Assembly (NCBI RefSeq): GCF_001514215.1
Contig: NZ_KQ948852.1
Span: forward strand, 191,254-255,253
DNA length: 64,000 nucleotides
Reading direction: 5' to 3'
Origin: Streptomyces bungoensis
GTDB lineage: Bacteria > Actinomycetota > Actinomycetes > Streptomycetales > Streptomycetaceae
Notes under the pieces: generated by a model
The model's input: only the letters and a program-made list of their open reading frames with translations
What the model was told of the DNA's origin: nothing
Database searches by the model: none
Shown here: one piece after another, positions 17,539-27,355 of the stretch
How the letters are laid out: each line of letters starts with the position of its first letter
Numbering within the stretch: position 1 is the stretch's first letter
Translations under genes and position numbers: made by a program

Positions 17539-17704
17539 CGCACACGCTCCCCGTCCACGATGCGGCACGGAACCCCGGGCGGCCAGGGGGACGCGCCGGG
17601 CGGGGCACGTCCGCGCCCGGCATCCCGGGCACCGGGCCACCACGAGATCCATGGTGCGCCCTCCCGCCCGCCCCGGTCGGCGAGGCGGGCGGTGCGTCGC
17701 CGGC

Positions 17705-18112
17705 TCAGCCGATCTCGTAGTCGAACCAGATCCGGTGGGTGCCGTCGGCGTCGACCGCGATGCCGCCCGCGCCGGTGATCCCGGTCAGGTCCCCGGTGCC
17801 GCTCGCGGGGACGACGGTGAAGAACTCCGCGGTGCGGTCGGTGCCGGTCGTCGTCGCCGAGTGGACGAAGTTGAAGGCGCCGCTCCGGCCGTGCAGCGAT
17901 CCTTCGAAGGACTCCATGGCCACGTAGGTGCCCACGCCGACCGCCTGGTCGAACGCGGCGGTGAACAGGGTCGCCGAACGGCCGGCGACCTCGCCCTCGA
18001 AGTGCTTCTCCATCGTCGCCACCCCTACCGGCAGCCCGGTGGGCACGGCCGGTTCCGGCGTCAGCTCTGCGGGGACGAACGCTTTGACGGTGAACGTTCC
18101 GTTGGCTCTCAT
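17705..18112 (-). CDS. DUF3224 family protein
   Basis: A 135-residue protein with the DUF3224 pattern: an N-terminal MRANGTFTVKAF strand, the motif EKHFEGEVAGRS near residue 36, YVAMESFEGSLHGRSGAF near residue 62, and a closing GDLTGITGAGGI with a final DYEIG. The family forms a small allene-oxide-cyclase-like barrel of unknown function, common in actinobacteria. The start is the ATG at 18112. It is monocistronic. Confidence 0.85.
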   Translation of the reverse strand: MRANGTFTVKAFVPAELTPEPAVPTGLPVGVATMEKHFEGEVAGRSATLFTAAFDQAVGVGTYVAMESFEGSLHGRSGAFNFVHSATTTGTDRTAEFFTVVPASGTGDLTGITGAGGIAVDADGTHRIWFDYEIG

Positions 18113-18266
18113 GGGCCGACCGTACCGACCGGGTCCGACAGTGCCCGGCCGTCGCGGACTCCCGGGCCGGTGGAACCTCCCCCGGCCTGGCGGCATCTGG
18201 CTGTGCGTGAGGCAGGTGCGGTGCCACCCGGGTCCCGCAGGAGAGCCTCGCCGAGGGGGAAGGCCG

Positions 18267-18800
18267 ATGTCGACGCGGACCACGGCGGTCGCGGCGGCCG
18301 GACTGGCGGTAGTGCTGGCCGCGGTCGGCTGCGGCCGGGACGGCGCCGCAGCCGCACCGGCGCGAGCCCGGCCGGCCGCCTGCCGGACGGCCCAGCTGAG
18401 CTGGCGGCTGACCCGTCTCCCGGGCAGGCCGCACCACCCGGCGGCCACGCTCGGCGCCACGCTCCGGGGCGCCCGGAGGTGCGCCTTCGACGGCTACCCG
18501 GAGCTGGACGTCTACGTGGGCAAGGGCCCGGACGTCCCGGCCCGGCCGGAGCGGGGGGCCGGACCGGTCCGGGTGGAGCTCCACCCGGGCCACACCCTGG
18601 AGTTCCCGGTCTTCTACGCGGCGTCCCCCTTGCCGGACGGCAGTTGCCGTCTCCCGGCCGACACCACCCCCAGCGTCTCCGTACGGCCCCCGCACGCGCA
18701 CGACGGCTCCCTCCTGCGGCTGTCCGACGCGCGCGGGCACGCCGAGCGGATGCAGGTGTGCGGCACCGGCATGCTCCTGGGCTCCCCCAGGCTGCGGTGA
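18267..18800 (+). CDS. DUF4232-like secreted lipoprotein
   Basis: A 177-residue exported protein. An N-terminal hydrophobic signal ends in AAVGC, with Cys22 as the probable lipid anchor. The mature domain has the DUF4232-type layout with conserved Cys residues (PAACRTAQL, RRCAFDGYP and MQVCGTG) that may form disulfides, and a beta-rich body. GAGGGGGAAGG precedes the ATG. The function is unknown. The secreted protease follows 61 bp later with its own ribosome site. Confidence 0.7.
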   Translation: MSTRTTAVAAAGLAVVLAAVGCGRDGAAAAPARARPAACRTAQLSWRLTRLPGRPHHPAATLGATLRGARRCAFDGYPELDVYVGKGPDVPARPERGAGPVRVELHPGHTLEFPVFYAASPLPDGSCRLPADTTPSVSVRPPHAHDGSLLRLSDARGHAERMQVCGTGMLLGSPRLR

Positions 18801-18861
18801 GCGGCCGCGCTTCCCGCCCCAGTCCGGCCCTGTTTCGATCTGCCTCTTGGAGAAGTAGCAC

Positions 18862-20757
18862 GTGCTCGTCACACGCATCCGGCTCGGTGCCGTCGCGGCG
18901 CTGAGCGCCGCCGCCCTGCTGCCGGGTCACACCGCGACGGCCCGGCCCGCCACGGCGGCCCCGGTGCCACCCGGCGCGCCGGTACCGCACGCGCCGGAGG
19001 CCCCGCACCGCGCGGCCCCCGCGGCCCGGCGCCCGGCCGGTCCCCCCGCTGCCGCCGTGCCCACGCCGGCCGCCGACGGCGCCTGGACGGCCGAGGCCGC
19101 CGCCCGCTTCTGGACCAGGGAGCGCATGGCCGCGGCCACCGACCCCTCCGGCCGTACCGCCCCACCGAAGGGCTGGACCGCGGCCGGGCGACCGTCCTCC
19201 GCCGGGATCACGGGCCGGCACTTCGCGGGCATCAAGTCCGTCGGCACGCTCTTCGACACCGGCGGGGGCCCGCGCGGTCACAGCTGCTCGGCCGCCGTGG
19301 TGCGCAGCACGGGCCACGACCTGGTCCTGACCGCGGGGCACTGCGTCGGGCAGCACGCGATGTTCGTGCCCGACTACGACTCCACCAAGTCCGCGGCCCA
19401 GCAGCCGTACGGCGTGTGGGCGGTCCGGCAGTGGTTCCGTGACAAGAGGTACGCGTCGGACACGAGCACGAACTCCGACCTGGACTTCGCCTTCGCGGCC
19501 CTGCAGCCGAACGGAACGCGCGAGGTGCAGGACGTCGTGGGCGGCAACACCCTGGCCCGCACGCCCGGATTCGCCAACAAGGTGACGGTGATCGGCTATC
19601 CGAAGGTCGCGCACAACCCGCAGGACCAGGCGCTGCGCTGCCCGGGCGTCACCACGACGGCCGCGCTCCCCGGCTACTACCAGATGCGGATCACCTGCGG
19701 GGGCATGTGGGGCGGGGTGTCCGGCGGCCCCTGGTTCTCCCGGTTCGACGCCTCCGGCGACACCGGCACCATCATCGGCAACGTGGGCGGCTACAACGGG
19801 GGCGGCCCCGCCGTGCCCCCCACGGATCCGCGGTACAACGAGATCACCTACAGCCCGCTGTACGGCGACCGCTTCTTCCAGCTCTACGACGACGCCCAGC
19901 AGGGCGCCAACCCCGACCACGGCCCCTACACGCAGCCGCCCCTGCCGTACAGCATGGGGTTCGGCGCGTCCTGGAGGCACGCCAGGCTGCTGGCCGCGGG
20001 CGACTTCGACGGCACCGGCCGCAGTGACCTGATCGTGGTGCGGGACGACGGCAGGACGACCCTGTACACCGGCGACGGCGACGGCCACTTCGTGCGCGAG
20101 CGGCAGTTGCTGGCGAAGAACTCCCGCTGGGCGGACGCGCGGACGATCACCGCGGGCGACTTCACCGGATCGGACCGGTTCGACCTGCTGGTCCGCTGGG
20201 CGGACGGCGAGGTGAGGCTCTACCCGGACGTCGGCGACCTGGGCCTGGACCGGGCCGGCACCCTGATGGCCGGACCCGGCGGCGCCTGGCGGAAGGCGGT
20301 CCAGTTCGCGGCGGGCCGCTTCGGGGACTCGGGCCGGGTCGGTGACCTGGTCGTCCGCTGGGCCGACGGCGGGCTGACCCTCCACACCGGTGTCGGCGCC
20401 GGCACCTTCGGCCGGAGGCACCAGCTGTCGGGCCCCGGCGCGACCTGGCAGAAGGCTTCGCTGGTGACCGGCGGCGAGTTCTCCGGCCGCCGCGTCTGGG
20501 ACCTGCTGGTGCGGTGGAGGAACGGAGAACTCGACACCTACGCGGGCACCACCGCCTCCGGTCTCGGCAGCACGTCACGTATCCGGAAGCCCAACGGGCT
20601 GTGGACGCACGGCACGGTCCTGGCCACGGGCGACTTCACCGGCGACCACCGCACCAACGACCTGGTCGTGCGGTGGTCCGACGGCGAGACGACGCTGTAC
20701 GCCGACACCACCGGGTCCCGCCTGGGCGGTGAGGTGACCCTCGTGCCACCCGCCTGA
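18862..20757 (+). CDS. Secreted trypsin/V8-like serine protease with C-terminal FG-GAP-type repeats
   Basis: A 631-residue exported protein. Residues 1-30 form the signal peptide, followed by a long Pro/Ala-rich propeptide (to about 110). The chymotrypsin-fold protease spans about 130-340 with His160 in LTAGHCV, Asp206 or Asp208 in NSDLDFAF, and Ser287 in GGVSGGPWFS. Residues about 375-625 contain five repeats of the FG-GAP/VCBS form (LLAAGDFDGTGRSDLIV and similar), probably a calcium-binding beta-propeller for wall or substrate contact. A GTG start follows GGAGAAG. It converges on crtU. Confidence 0.9.
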   Translation: MLVTRIRLGAVAALSAAALLPGHTATARPATAAPVPPGAPVPHAPEAPHRAAPAARRPAGPPAAAVPTPAADGAWTAEAAARFWTRERMAAATDPSGRTAPPKGWTAAGRPSSAGITGRHFAGIKSVGTLFDTGGGPRGHSCSAAVVRSTGHDLVLTAGHCVGQHAMFVPDYDSTKSAAQQPYGVWAVRQWFRDKRYASDTSTNSDLDFAFAALQPNGTREVQDVVGGNTLARTPGFANKVTVIGYPKVAHNPQDQALRCPGVTTTAALPGYYQMRITCGGMWGGVSGGPWFSRFDASGDTGTIIGNVGGYNGGGPAVPPTDPRYNEITYSPLYGDRFFQLYDDAQQGANPDHGPYTQPPLPYSMGFGASWRHARLLAAGDFDGTGRSDLIVVRDDGRTTLYTGDGDGHFVRERQLLAKNSRWADARTITAGDFTGSDRFDLLVRWADGEVRLYPDVGDLGLDRAGTLMAGPGGAWRKAVQFAAGRFGDSGRVGDLVVRWADGGLTLHTGVGAGTFGRRHQLSGPGATWQKASLVTGGEFSGRRVWDLLVRWRNGELDTYAGTTASGLGSTSRIRKPNGLWTHGTVLATGDFTGDHRTNDLVVRWSDGETTLYADTTGSRLGGEVTLVPPA

Positions 20758-20792
20758 CCCGGGCCCGGCCGGTGCCGCCCCGGCGCGCCCGA

Positions 20793-22349
20793 TCACCCGC
20801 TCGCCCACCTCGCCAGGCCCCGGAGCAGGGCGTTGCGGCCGCGGTCCGGCACCGTCCACAGGGTCTGGCCCCGCACCCCCCACTGCTCCAGCAGGGCGTT
20901 GGCGGCCTGGAACCCGGTCGTCGCCGCCCGTTCCATCAGCGCCACGGGCAGTTCGCCGCGCACCAGGTCGCCCGCCACCACCAGGCGCGGATCGGGGGTG
21001 CGCACGGTCGGCCGGTCCGGGTAGCCGCCCACCGGGAACAGGGGGCAGTCCGCCCGCCACTCGTGGCGGGCGTCGACCACCGTGGCCGCGCGCGTCTCCG
21101 GGTAGACGCGGTGCAGCTGGTCGACGAGGCGCTTCTCCTCGACGTCCCGGGCCGCCTCGGGCGCAACCGCGTAGGCGTGGAGTTCCACGACCGACCCTCC
21201 GGTGCGCGCGGCCCACCGGGCGGCCTCGTCCTCCCAGCGTTCCAGGACGCTGATGTTGTCCAGCGTGCCGAAGCCGCTGGTCCCGAGGAAGCCGGGCCGG
21301 TCGGGCGCGACGGGCCGGTCCAGCCACAGGCGGCTGACCAGGAACGGCGGGGCGGTGCGCAGCCGTGCGACGCGCTCGCGCCAGGGGGCGTCGCCGAGCC
21401 GGTCCGAGCGGGCGACGAGGGAGCGCAGTCCGGCGGCGTCCAGGGCGAGGACGACGCTGTCGTACGGCGTCTCGTCGCCGTCGGTGGTGATCCGGTACCC
21501 GCCGTCCCGGGCCGGCTCGATGTGCTCGACGGGCGTGCCGGTGCGCACCTGGGCGCCGTGCCGCTCCACGTAGTCGGCGAGCGGGTTCCACAGGGCGTCC
21601 GGGAAGGGGGCGCGGGGCACGTCGAACAGCAGGCCCTCGGCGGAGCCGAGGAAGTAGATGTGGAACATCAGCGCCAGCTCCGCCGCCGACAGCTGCCGCG
21701 GGTCGGCGAAGAAGCTCCGGGAGAACACCTCGAAGGCCAGGTGGCGGGCCTTCTCCGGGAAGCGGACGGCGTCCAGGAAGTCGTGGGCGCTGATGCCGTC
21801 GAGGCGTGCGTAGACGTCGGGGACGCGGACGTCGAACAGGGGCATGGCGGCGACCGGGTCCATGGCGCCCAGGTCCCGCAGTCCGAAGGAGGGGCTGAGC
21901 AGGGCGAAGCCGAGGGCGCTGAACGGCGGGGTCCGCGGCACGTGCCGGAAGCCGTCCCGCGTCCCGCTGCCGTGCAGCAGCGGGTAGTCCGGCAGTCCGG
22001 TCAGCCGCTCCAGGGCGGGGTCGGTACGGCGCAGCAGCCCGCGCAGGTTGTAGTACTGGCGGAAGAAGGCGTGGAAGCCCCGGCTCATGGTCGCCGCGGT
22101 GCCGTCCCGCAGGCGGGTCGGCCAGCCTCCGACCCGTCCGCCGAGGTAGGGCAGGCGTTCGTACAGCGTGACGGCCACGCCGCGCTCGGCCAGGGCCGTG
22201 GCGGCGGCCAGCCCGGCGATGCCGCCGCCGACGACGGCGGTGCTGGGGCGGGCGCCGTCGATGCGGCGCCGTCCCGCGGGGCCGGGCAGGACGCGGGCGC
22301 GCCGGTCCCGCCCGCGGCGGGCGGCGGGCGGCCGTGCCGCGCCGGTCAT
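20793..22349 (-). CDS. crtU: FAD-dependent carotenoid desaturase/methyltransferase-type oxidoreductase
   Basis: A 518-residue flavoprotein. The dinucleotide-binding motif VVGGGIAGLAAATALAERG lies at about residues 46-64, the body resembles the phytoene-desaturase/amine-oxidase fold, and the FAD-closing segment is near LVVAGDLVRGELPVALMERA. In Streptomyces crtU encodes the enzyme that aromatises the beta-ionone rings of beta-carotene to give isorenieratene. Its ATG overlaps the crtT stop (ATGA). It is the last gene of the crtY-crtT-crtU operon. The assignment rests on fold plus position beside crtT, crtY and crtEIBV. Confidence 0.88.
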   Translation of the reverse strand: MTGAARPPAARRGRDRRARVLPGPAGRRRIDGARPSTAVVGGGIAGLAAATALAERGVAVTLYERLPYLGGRVGGWPTRLRDGTAATMSRGFHAFFRQYYNLRGLLRRTDPALERLTGLPDYPLLHGSGTRDGFRHVPRTPPFSALGFALLSPSFGLRDLGAMDPVAAMPLFDVRVPDVYARLDGISAHDFLDAVRFPEKARHLAFEVFSRSFFADPRQLSAAELALMFHIYFLGSAEGLLFDVPRAPFPDALWNPLADYVERHGAQVRTGTPVEHIEPARDGGYRITTDGDETPYDSVVLALDAAGLRSLVARSDRLGDAPWRERVARLRTAPPFLVSRLWLDRPVAPDRPGFLGTSGFGTLDNISVLERWEDEAARWAARTGGSVVELHAYAVAPEAARDVEEKRLVDQLHRVYPETRAATVVDARHEWRADCPLFPVGGYPDRPTVRTPDPRLVVAGDLVRGELPVALMERAATTGFQAANALLEQWGVRGQTLWTVPDRGRNALLRGLARWASG

Positions 22350-23065
22350 CGCGCGGTCTCCGGGCGCCGGGCGACGAAGGTGTGGGTGATGCCCGTCTGC
22401 CATCCGGGCAGCGGCAGGGCCCGCACCGTGTCGAAGCCGGCCGCGTCCAGGCGGTCCGTGAAGCGGTCCGCGGTGTCGAAGTCGACGACGCTGCGCCGCA
22501 GATGGCGGTACAGGGCGCCGTCTCCGAGGGCGCTCGCCACCGGCTGGACGAGACCCCGGCTCACCATGGTCCACACCGCGCGGTCGGCGCGCCGGCCGCT
22601 GAGGGTGTACTCGTGCACGGCGAGCCGTCCCCCGGGCGCGAGCAGGTCGTGCACGGTGGTGAGGACGGCGTCGGGGTCGTCGACGTTGCGCAGCAGGTAG
22701 GCGGCGAACACCGCGTCGAACGGCCCCGTCACGCCGGCCTCGGCGAGCCGCTCCACCGGCGCGTGCACGAAGGTGACTCCGTCCGCCCAGGGCTTGGCGG
22801 CGGCCCGCTCCAGCATGCCGGCGGAGGCGTCGACGGCCGTGATGTGCGCGGCCGGCAGTTCGGAGCGCAGCGCCGCGGTCGAGGCGCCGGTGCCGCAGCC
22901 GAGGTCGAGCAGGCGCAGCCCCGCGCCGTACCCGGGCAGGCCGAGCCGGCGCACCGAGCGCCGCAGGTGGGCGTGGTAGCCGGGGTTGGCGGCCACCAGC
23001 GCGTCGTAGCTGCGGGAGGCGTGGTCGAAGGCGGCGGCGAGGTCGTCGTCGCGCAGCAGGGTCAT
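22346..23065 (-). CDS. crtT: SAM-dependent methyltransferase of the carotenoid cluster
   Basis: A 239-residue class I methyltransferase. Motif I is LRLLDLGCGTGASTAAL near residue 50, followed by the acidic ITAVDASAGMLERA and a VFAAYLLRNVDDP post-motif. The Streptomyces crt clusters carry this gene between the cyclase and the desaturase; its exact step is not settled. It is preceded by crtY with 36 bp between and overlaps crtU, so all three are co-translated or co-transcribed. GGAG precedes the ATG. Confidence 0.88.
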   Translation of the reverse strand: MTLLRDDDLAAAFDHASRSYDALVAANPGYHAHLRRSVRRLGLPGYGAGLRLLDLGCGTGASTAALRSELPAAHITAVDASAGMLERAAAKPWADGVTFVHAPVERLAEAGVTGPFDAVFAAYLLRNVDDPDAVLTTVHDLLAPGGRLAVHEYTLSGRRADRAVWTMVSRGLVQPVASALGDGALYRHLRRSVVDFDTADRFTDRLDAAGFDTVRALPLPGWQTGITHTFVARRPETAR

Positions 23066-23101
23066 GCGGTCTCCAGGGCGGGTGGGTACGGGTGCGGAGG
23101 G

Positions 23102-24289
23102 TCAGTCGAAGGGGCGGCGGGGCAGGGTCGGCAGTTCCAGCGCCGATCGCAGCATCGGTGCGACCGGGGTGCGCAGGCCGATGGCGAGGTCCTCGTGCAG
23201 CCGGGTGTCGCCGTCGAGGAAGCGCAGCAGCCGGTCCATGGGGACCTGGGCGAAGAGCCGGCCGAACAGGGCGGGGCCGTCGACCCGGCCGCTGGCCAGG
23301 GCGCGCAGCAGCACGGCGTCCATGGCGCGGGAGCGGGCGGAGTGGGCGGGCGGCGGCACCGGCGGGCGCCCCCGGCGCAGCGCGGCCGCGACGGCGCGCG
23401 TCTGGCGCTGGAGGCCCGCGAAGGTGTAGCCGGTGGCGGGCCGGGTGGCGCCGCCGGCGGCGCCGATCCGGAAGACCGAGGCCCCGGCCCGGCGGGCCAT
23501 CGGGGCGTCCGTCATGGGGATGACCCCGGTCTCCGTGGCGAGGATCCGCCGGTCGCCGAGGCGCAGCACGTCGTCGGCGTAGTGGCGTACGGCCGCCTCG
23601 TAGCCCTCCGGTGTCAGGGTGCGCGGGGAGAACTCGGTGTACTCCACGAGGGCTTCGCGGGGTCCGGTGGGCAGTACGTAGCCGAAGGAGAGCCCGTCGG
23701 CGGGCTGCGGGGTGCGGAAGTCCATCAGGTCCGCGACGCGCGTGTCGAAGACCGGCCGGGACGTGCGCACGAACCAGCCGTGGAAGTGCTGGAGCAGGGT
23801 GGTGCGCGCGGCCGGCAGGCTGCCCAGGGGGCGGGAGTCGAAGACCCAGCGGGCGTGCAGGACACGGCGGGTGCCGTCGGCCTCCTTCAGGTGGACGCGG
23901 GCACCGCCGGCGACGTCCTCCACCGTGTCGACGGCGGCCTCCAGGCGGCGCACGTTGGGGCTGCCCGCCAGGTCCCGGCCGACCAGGCGCTCGAAGTCGT
24001 CGGACCGGATCATCTTGTACCGCAGCGGCCCGAGGTCGCCCTCCAGGGAGTCGCCCGTGGGCGGGCGGACCCTGAGCCGCCGCCAGCGGGCCGTCACCGC
24101 GGCGTCGAACCGGCCGCCCTCCGGCTCCCAGAAGCACCAGGTGCGGCGCGGCGCGCTCAGGGGGCCGGGCGGTGCGCCCACCAGGACCACGGACGGCGTC
24201 CGCAGGCCCGGCACCCGCCCGGACAGCCGGTGGGCCAGGGAGAGTCCCGCCGCTCCCGCCCCCACCACCGCCACCTCCGCCTGCAGCAC
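23102..24289 (-). CDS. crtY: Lycopene beta-cyclase
   Basis: A 395-residue flavin-dependent cyclase that converts the ends of lycopene to beta-rings. The Rossmann motif VAVVGAGAAGLSLAHRLSG lies at residues 6-24, and family landmarks include TWCFWEPEGG, YKMIRSDDFE and GAAGGATRPATGYTF near residue 285. I chose the GTG at 24289 because AGGAGG stands 7 bases upstream and the FAD motif follows at once. It is the first gene of the minus-strand crt operon and is divergent from crtE. Confidence 0.92.
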   Translation of the reverse strand: MLQAEVAVVGAGAAGLSLAHRLSGRVPGLRTPSVVLVGAPPGPLSAPRRTWCFWEPEGGRFDAAVTARWRRLRVRPPTGDSLEGDLGPLRYKMIRSDDFERLVGRDLAGSPNVRRLEAAVDTVEDVAGGARVHLKEADGTRRVLHARWVFDSRPLGSLPAARTTLLQHFHGWFVRTSRPVFDTRVADLMDFRTPQPADGLSFGYVLPTGPREALVEYTEFSPRTLTPEGYEAAVRHYADDVLRLGDRRILATETGVIPMTDAPMARRAGASVFRIGAAGGATRPATGYTFAGLQRQTRAVAAALRRGRPPVPPPAHSARSRAMDAVLLRALASGRVDGPALFGRLFAQVPMDRLLRFLDGDTRLHEDLAIGLRTPVAPMLRSALELPTLPRRPFD

Positions 24290-24524
24290 CGCGGCCTCCT
24301 CCTGGCTGTGCCCCGCTCGCCTCGCCTGCCGTATTCCCGCCCGTGTGCCCGAACGGATGCGGGTCACTCGTCTGCGGCAGCCGGCCGTCCTTCGGTGGAC
24401 GACCGGGGAAAAGACATCCCGCTGCGGCAGTCCCGCCCGTCGGGTGGTGCCGCATCCGTGTCCGGCCTCCGCGCCGAAGCAGGTGGTGACGGAGCGAAGT
24501 GCGTTGACGACGAGAGGAACTGGG
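24290..24524. promoter_or_regulatory. Divergent crtY/crtE promoter region
   Basis: A 235-bp spacer between the two carotenoid operons. The 9-mer CTGCGGCAG occurs twice, at 24372-24380 and 24422-24430, exactly 50 bp apart. I could not find a convincing sigma-70-type promoter, which fits transcription by an ECF sigma factor such as the LitS protein encoded about 8 kb away. That link is inference. Confidence 0.4.
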
Positions 24525-25820
24525 ATGAGCCCCACACAGGCGAAGGAACACCACGGCGCCGCGCCGCCGCCCGTCCCGCGCCTGCTGCCCGTGCCGGGAT
24601 CGCCCGTCCGGACGCACCCGGACGGGGCACCGGACGACGGCCGCCCGGAGGAGGCGGGAGCCGTGGACCCGGCCGGCGCCGAGGACGCGCACCTCGTCGA
24701 CGCCGACGTGCCCGCCGCCGTCGGACGGGTCCTCGACCGCGTCCTGGACGAACGCCTCGCCCGTGCGCGGGAGATGGACGAGCTGTTCGCCGAAGACCTG
24801 GCGGGACGCGTCGCCGGCTTCACCCGCGCCGGAGGCAAGCGGATCAGGCCCCAGCTGCTGTGGTGGTCCCTGCGCGCCTGCGGCGGCGCCGACCCGGCGA
24901 CCGTCTCGGCGGCCCTGCGGATCGGCGCGGCCCTCGAACTGCTGCAGACCTGTGCCCTGGTCCACGACGACGTCATGGACGGCTCCGTGCTGCGGCGCGG
25001 CCGGCCCGCGCTCCACACCGACCTGCGCGCCCGGTACGCCACGGCCGCGTCCACCGAGCGCGCCGGGCGGTTCGGGGACGCCGCCGGCATCCTGGCCGGC
25101 GACCTGGCGCTCGTCTGGGCGGACGACCTCGTCGCCGAGACACTCCTGGACCCGGCGACGGCGCGCGAGGTGCGGCGGCTGTGGAGCGACATGCGCACCG
25201 AGATGGTGGCGGGTCAGTACCTGGACGTGCAGGGCCAGGTCACGGCGTCGCACTCGCTGCCGCGCGTCCTGCGCACCGCGTGCCTGAAGAGCGCTCTGTA
25301 CTCCGTCGAGCGGCCGCTGGCGCTGGGGGCCGTCCTGGCCGGCGCCGACGGCACCACGCTGCGGGCCCTGTGCTCGGCGGGCCGTTGTGTCGGCATGGCC
25401 TTCCAGCTGCGCGACGACCTGGACGACGTCTTCGGCGACCCGGGCCTGACCGGCAAGAGCTCGGGTTCGGACATCCGGGAGGGCAAGCCCACGTACGTCG
25501 TGGCCCTGGCGCGGGCCCGGGCCGCCGCCGCCGGCGACCACCGCGCCCTGGCCGTGCTGGACCGGTCGCTCGGGGATGCCGCGCTGCCGCCGGCCGGCCT
25601 GGAGGAGGTGCGGGCGGTGCTCGAGTCGACCGGCGCGCGGGCCGTGGTCGAGACGAAGATCAGCCGCCTGGTGGCGCAGGGGCTGCGCCACTTCGACGGC
25701 GCGCTGCTCGACCCGGAGGGCGGCGGACGGCTGCGCCGGCTGCTGCGCTCCGCGGCCGACGGCGGCACCGGTTCCGCCGCGGCGCCGGACGTTCCGGGTG
25801 TCCGGGGGGCGCGGCGATGA
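24525..25820 (+). CDS. crtE: Geranylgeranyl diphosphate synthase
   Basis: A 431-residue polyprenyl synthase with a Pro-rich, acidic N-terminal extension (about 1-70). The first Asp-rich motif is in CALVHDDVMDGS near residue 147 and the second in LRDDLDDVFGD near residue 296. Both bind magnesium and the allylic diphosphate. The product, GGPP, feeds phytoene synthase. The start codon follows a GAGAGGAAC ribosome site. The stop overlaps the crtI start (ATGA), beginning the coupled crtEIBV operon. The N-terminal extension is longer than in most GGPP synthases. Confidence 0.93.
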   Translation: MSPTQAKEHHGAAPPPVPRLLPVPGSPVRTHPDGAPDDGRPEEAGAVDPAGAEDAHLVDADVPAAVGRVLDRVLDERLARAREMDELFAEDLAGRVAGFTRAGGKRIRPQLLWWSLRACGGADPATVSAALRIGAALELLQTCALVHDDVMDGSVLRRGRPALHTDLRARYATAASTERAGRFGDAAGILAGDLALVWADDLVAETLLDPATAREVRRLWSDMRTEMVAGQYLDVQGQVTASHSLPRVLRTACLKSALYSVERPLALGAVLAGADGTTLRALCSAGRCVGMAFQLRDDLDDVFGDPGLTGKSSGSDIREGKPTYVVALARARAAAAGDHRALAVLDRSLGDAALPPAGLEEVRAVLESTGARAVVETKISRLVAQGLRHFDGALLDPEGGGRLRRLLRSAADGGTGSAAAPDVPGVRGARR

Positions 25821-27355
25821 CGCGTACGCTGCCCGGCCGGACCGACCACGTCGTGGTCGTGGGAGCCGGACTCGCCGGACTGGCCGCCGCCCTGCACCTG
25901 CTGGGCGCCGGACGCCGGGTCACCGTCGTGGAACGGGACGCGCTGCCCGGCGGCCGGGCCGGACGCCTGGAGCTCGGCGGCTACCGCATGGACACCGGCC
26001 CCACCGTGCTGACCATGCCGGACCTGGCCGACGAGGCGTTCGCGGCCGTCGGCGACAGCCTGTACCGGCGCGTCGAGCTGATCCCCCTGCACCCGGCCTA
26101 CCGGGCCGGCTTCGCGGACGGCACCAGCCTCGACGTGCACACCGGGGCGGACGCCATGGCCGCGGAGGTGGAACGCTTCGCCGGAGCGGGTGAGGCGGCC
26201 GGGTACCTGCGGCTGCGTGCCTGGCTGGAGCGGCTCTACCGGGCGCAGATGCGCAGCTTCATCGACGCCAACTTCGACTCGCCCCTCGGTCTGCTGGGCG
26301 CCGACCTGGCCCGGCTGGCGGCGCTCGGCGGCTTCGGCCGGCTGGACGCCCGGATCGGGCGCTTCCTGAACGACGAGCGGCTGCGCCGCGTCTTCTCCTT
26401 CCAGGCGCTCTACGCGGGCGTGCCCCCGGAGCGGGCCCTGGCCGCCTACGCCGTCATCGCCTACATGGACACCGTCGCCGGGGTGTACTTCCCGCGCGGC
26501 GGCATGCACGCCCTGCCGCGGGCGATGGCGGACGCCGCCGCCGAGGCGGGCGCCGACCTGCGCTTCGGGCAGCGGGTGACCCGGCTGGAGCGGTCCGGCG
26601 CACGCGTCACCGCGGTCGTCACCGACCAGGACCGCATCCCCTGCGACGCGGTCGTCCTCACCCCGGACCTGCCGGTCGCCTACCGCCTCCTGGGCCGCCG
26701 GCCCCGGCGTCCGCTGCGGCTGCGGCACTCGCCGTCCGCGGTCGTGCTGCACGCGGGCACGGACCGCACCTGGCCGCACCTGGCCCACCACACCCTGTCG
26801 TTCGGCGCGGCGTGGCGCGGCACGTTCGAGGAACTGACCCGCACGGGACGGCTGATGAGCGACCCGTCGCTGCTGATCACCCGTCCCACCGCCACCGACC
26901 CCGGACTCGCTCCGCCGGGACGCCACCTGCACTACATCCTCGCGCCCTGCCCCAACACCGACATCGGCCCGACGGCCGCCGCGTGGGGCGAACTGGGCCC
27001 GCGCTACCGGGACACGCTGCTGCGGGAGCTGGAGCGGCGCGGACTGGACGGCATCGAGGACGCGATCGAGGAGGAGAGCCTCGTCACCCCGGCCGCCTGG
27101 CACGCCCAGGGACACGCGGCCGGCACGCCCTTCTCCGCGGCCCACACCTTCCCCCAGACCGGGCCGTTCCGGCCCCGCAACCTGGTGCGCGGCACCGAGA
27201 ACGCCGTCCTCGCCGGCTGCGGCACCACCCCCGGTGTGGGCGTGCCGACCGTGCTCGTGTCGGGAAAGCTCGCCGCCGCGCGCGTCACCGGCCTGCCCGG
27301 CCGCGCCCCGGCCGGCGGGCGCGCACCGCTGCCCGTGAAGGAGACCACCGGATGA
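25817..27355 (+). CDS. crtI: Phytoene desaturase
   Basis: A 512-residue CrtI-type flavoprotein that takes phytoene to lycopene. The N-terminal FAD motif [19 protein letters not shown] lies at residues 11-29, then [20 protein letters not shown]. The C-terminal bacterial desaturase signature is [20 protein letters not shown]-like, near residue 457. Length is standard. ATGA overlaps join it to crtE upstream and crtB downstream. Confidence 0.95.
   Translation: MTRTLPGRTDHVVVVGAGLAGLAAALHLLGAGRRVTVVERDALPGGRAGRLELGGYRMDTGPTVLTMPDLADEAFAAVGDSLYRRVELIPLHPAYRAGFADGTSLDVHTGADAMAAEVERFAGAGEAAGYLRLRAWLERLYRAQMRSFIDANFDSPLGLLGADLARLAALGGFGRLDARIGRFLNDERLRRVFSFQALYAGVPPERALAAYAVIAYMDTVAGVYFPRGGMHALPRAMADAAAEAGADLRFGQRVTRLERSGARVTAVVTDQDRIPCDAVVLTPDLPVAYRLLGRRPRRPLRLRHSPSAVVLHAGTDRTWPHLAHHTLSFGAAWRGTFEELTRTGRLMSDPSLLITRPTATDPGLAPPGRHLHYILAPCPNTDIGPTAAAWGELGPRYRDTLLRELERRGLDGIEDAIEEESLVTPAAWHAQGHAAGTPFSAAHTFPQTGPFRPRNLVRGTENAVLAGCGTTPGVGVPTVLVSGKLAAARVTGLPGRAPAGGRAPLPVKETTG

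Noticed and set aside
20793-25691. A single 1632-codon minus-strand protein covering the carotenoid genes
   Set aside because: Only the crtU part from 22349 has natural sequence; the rest is the wrong frame of crtT, crtY and crtE.
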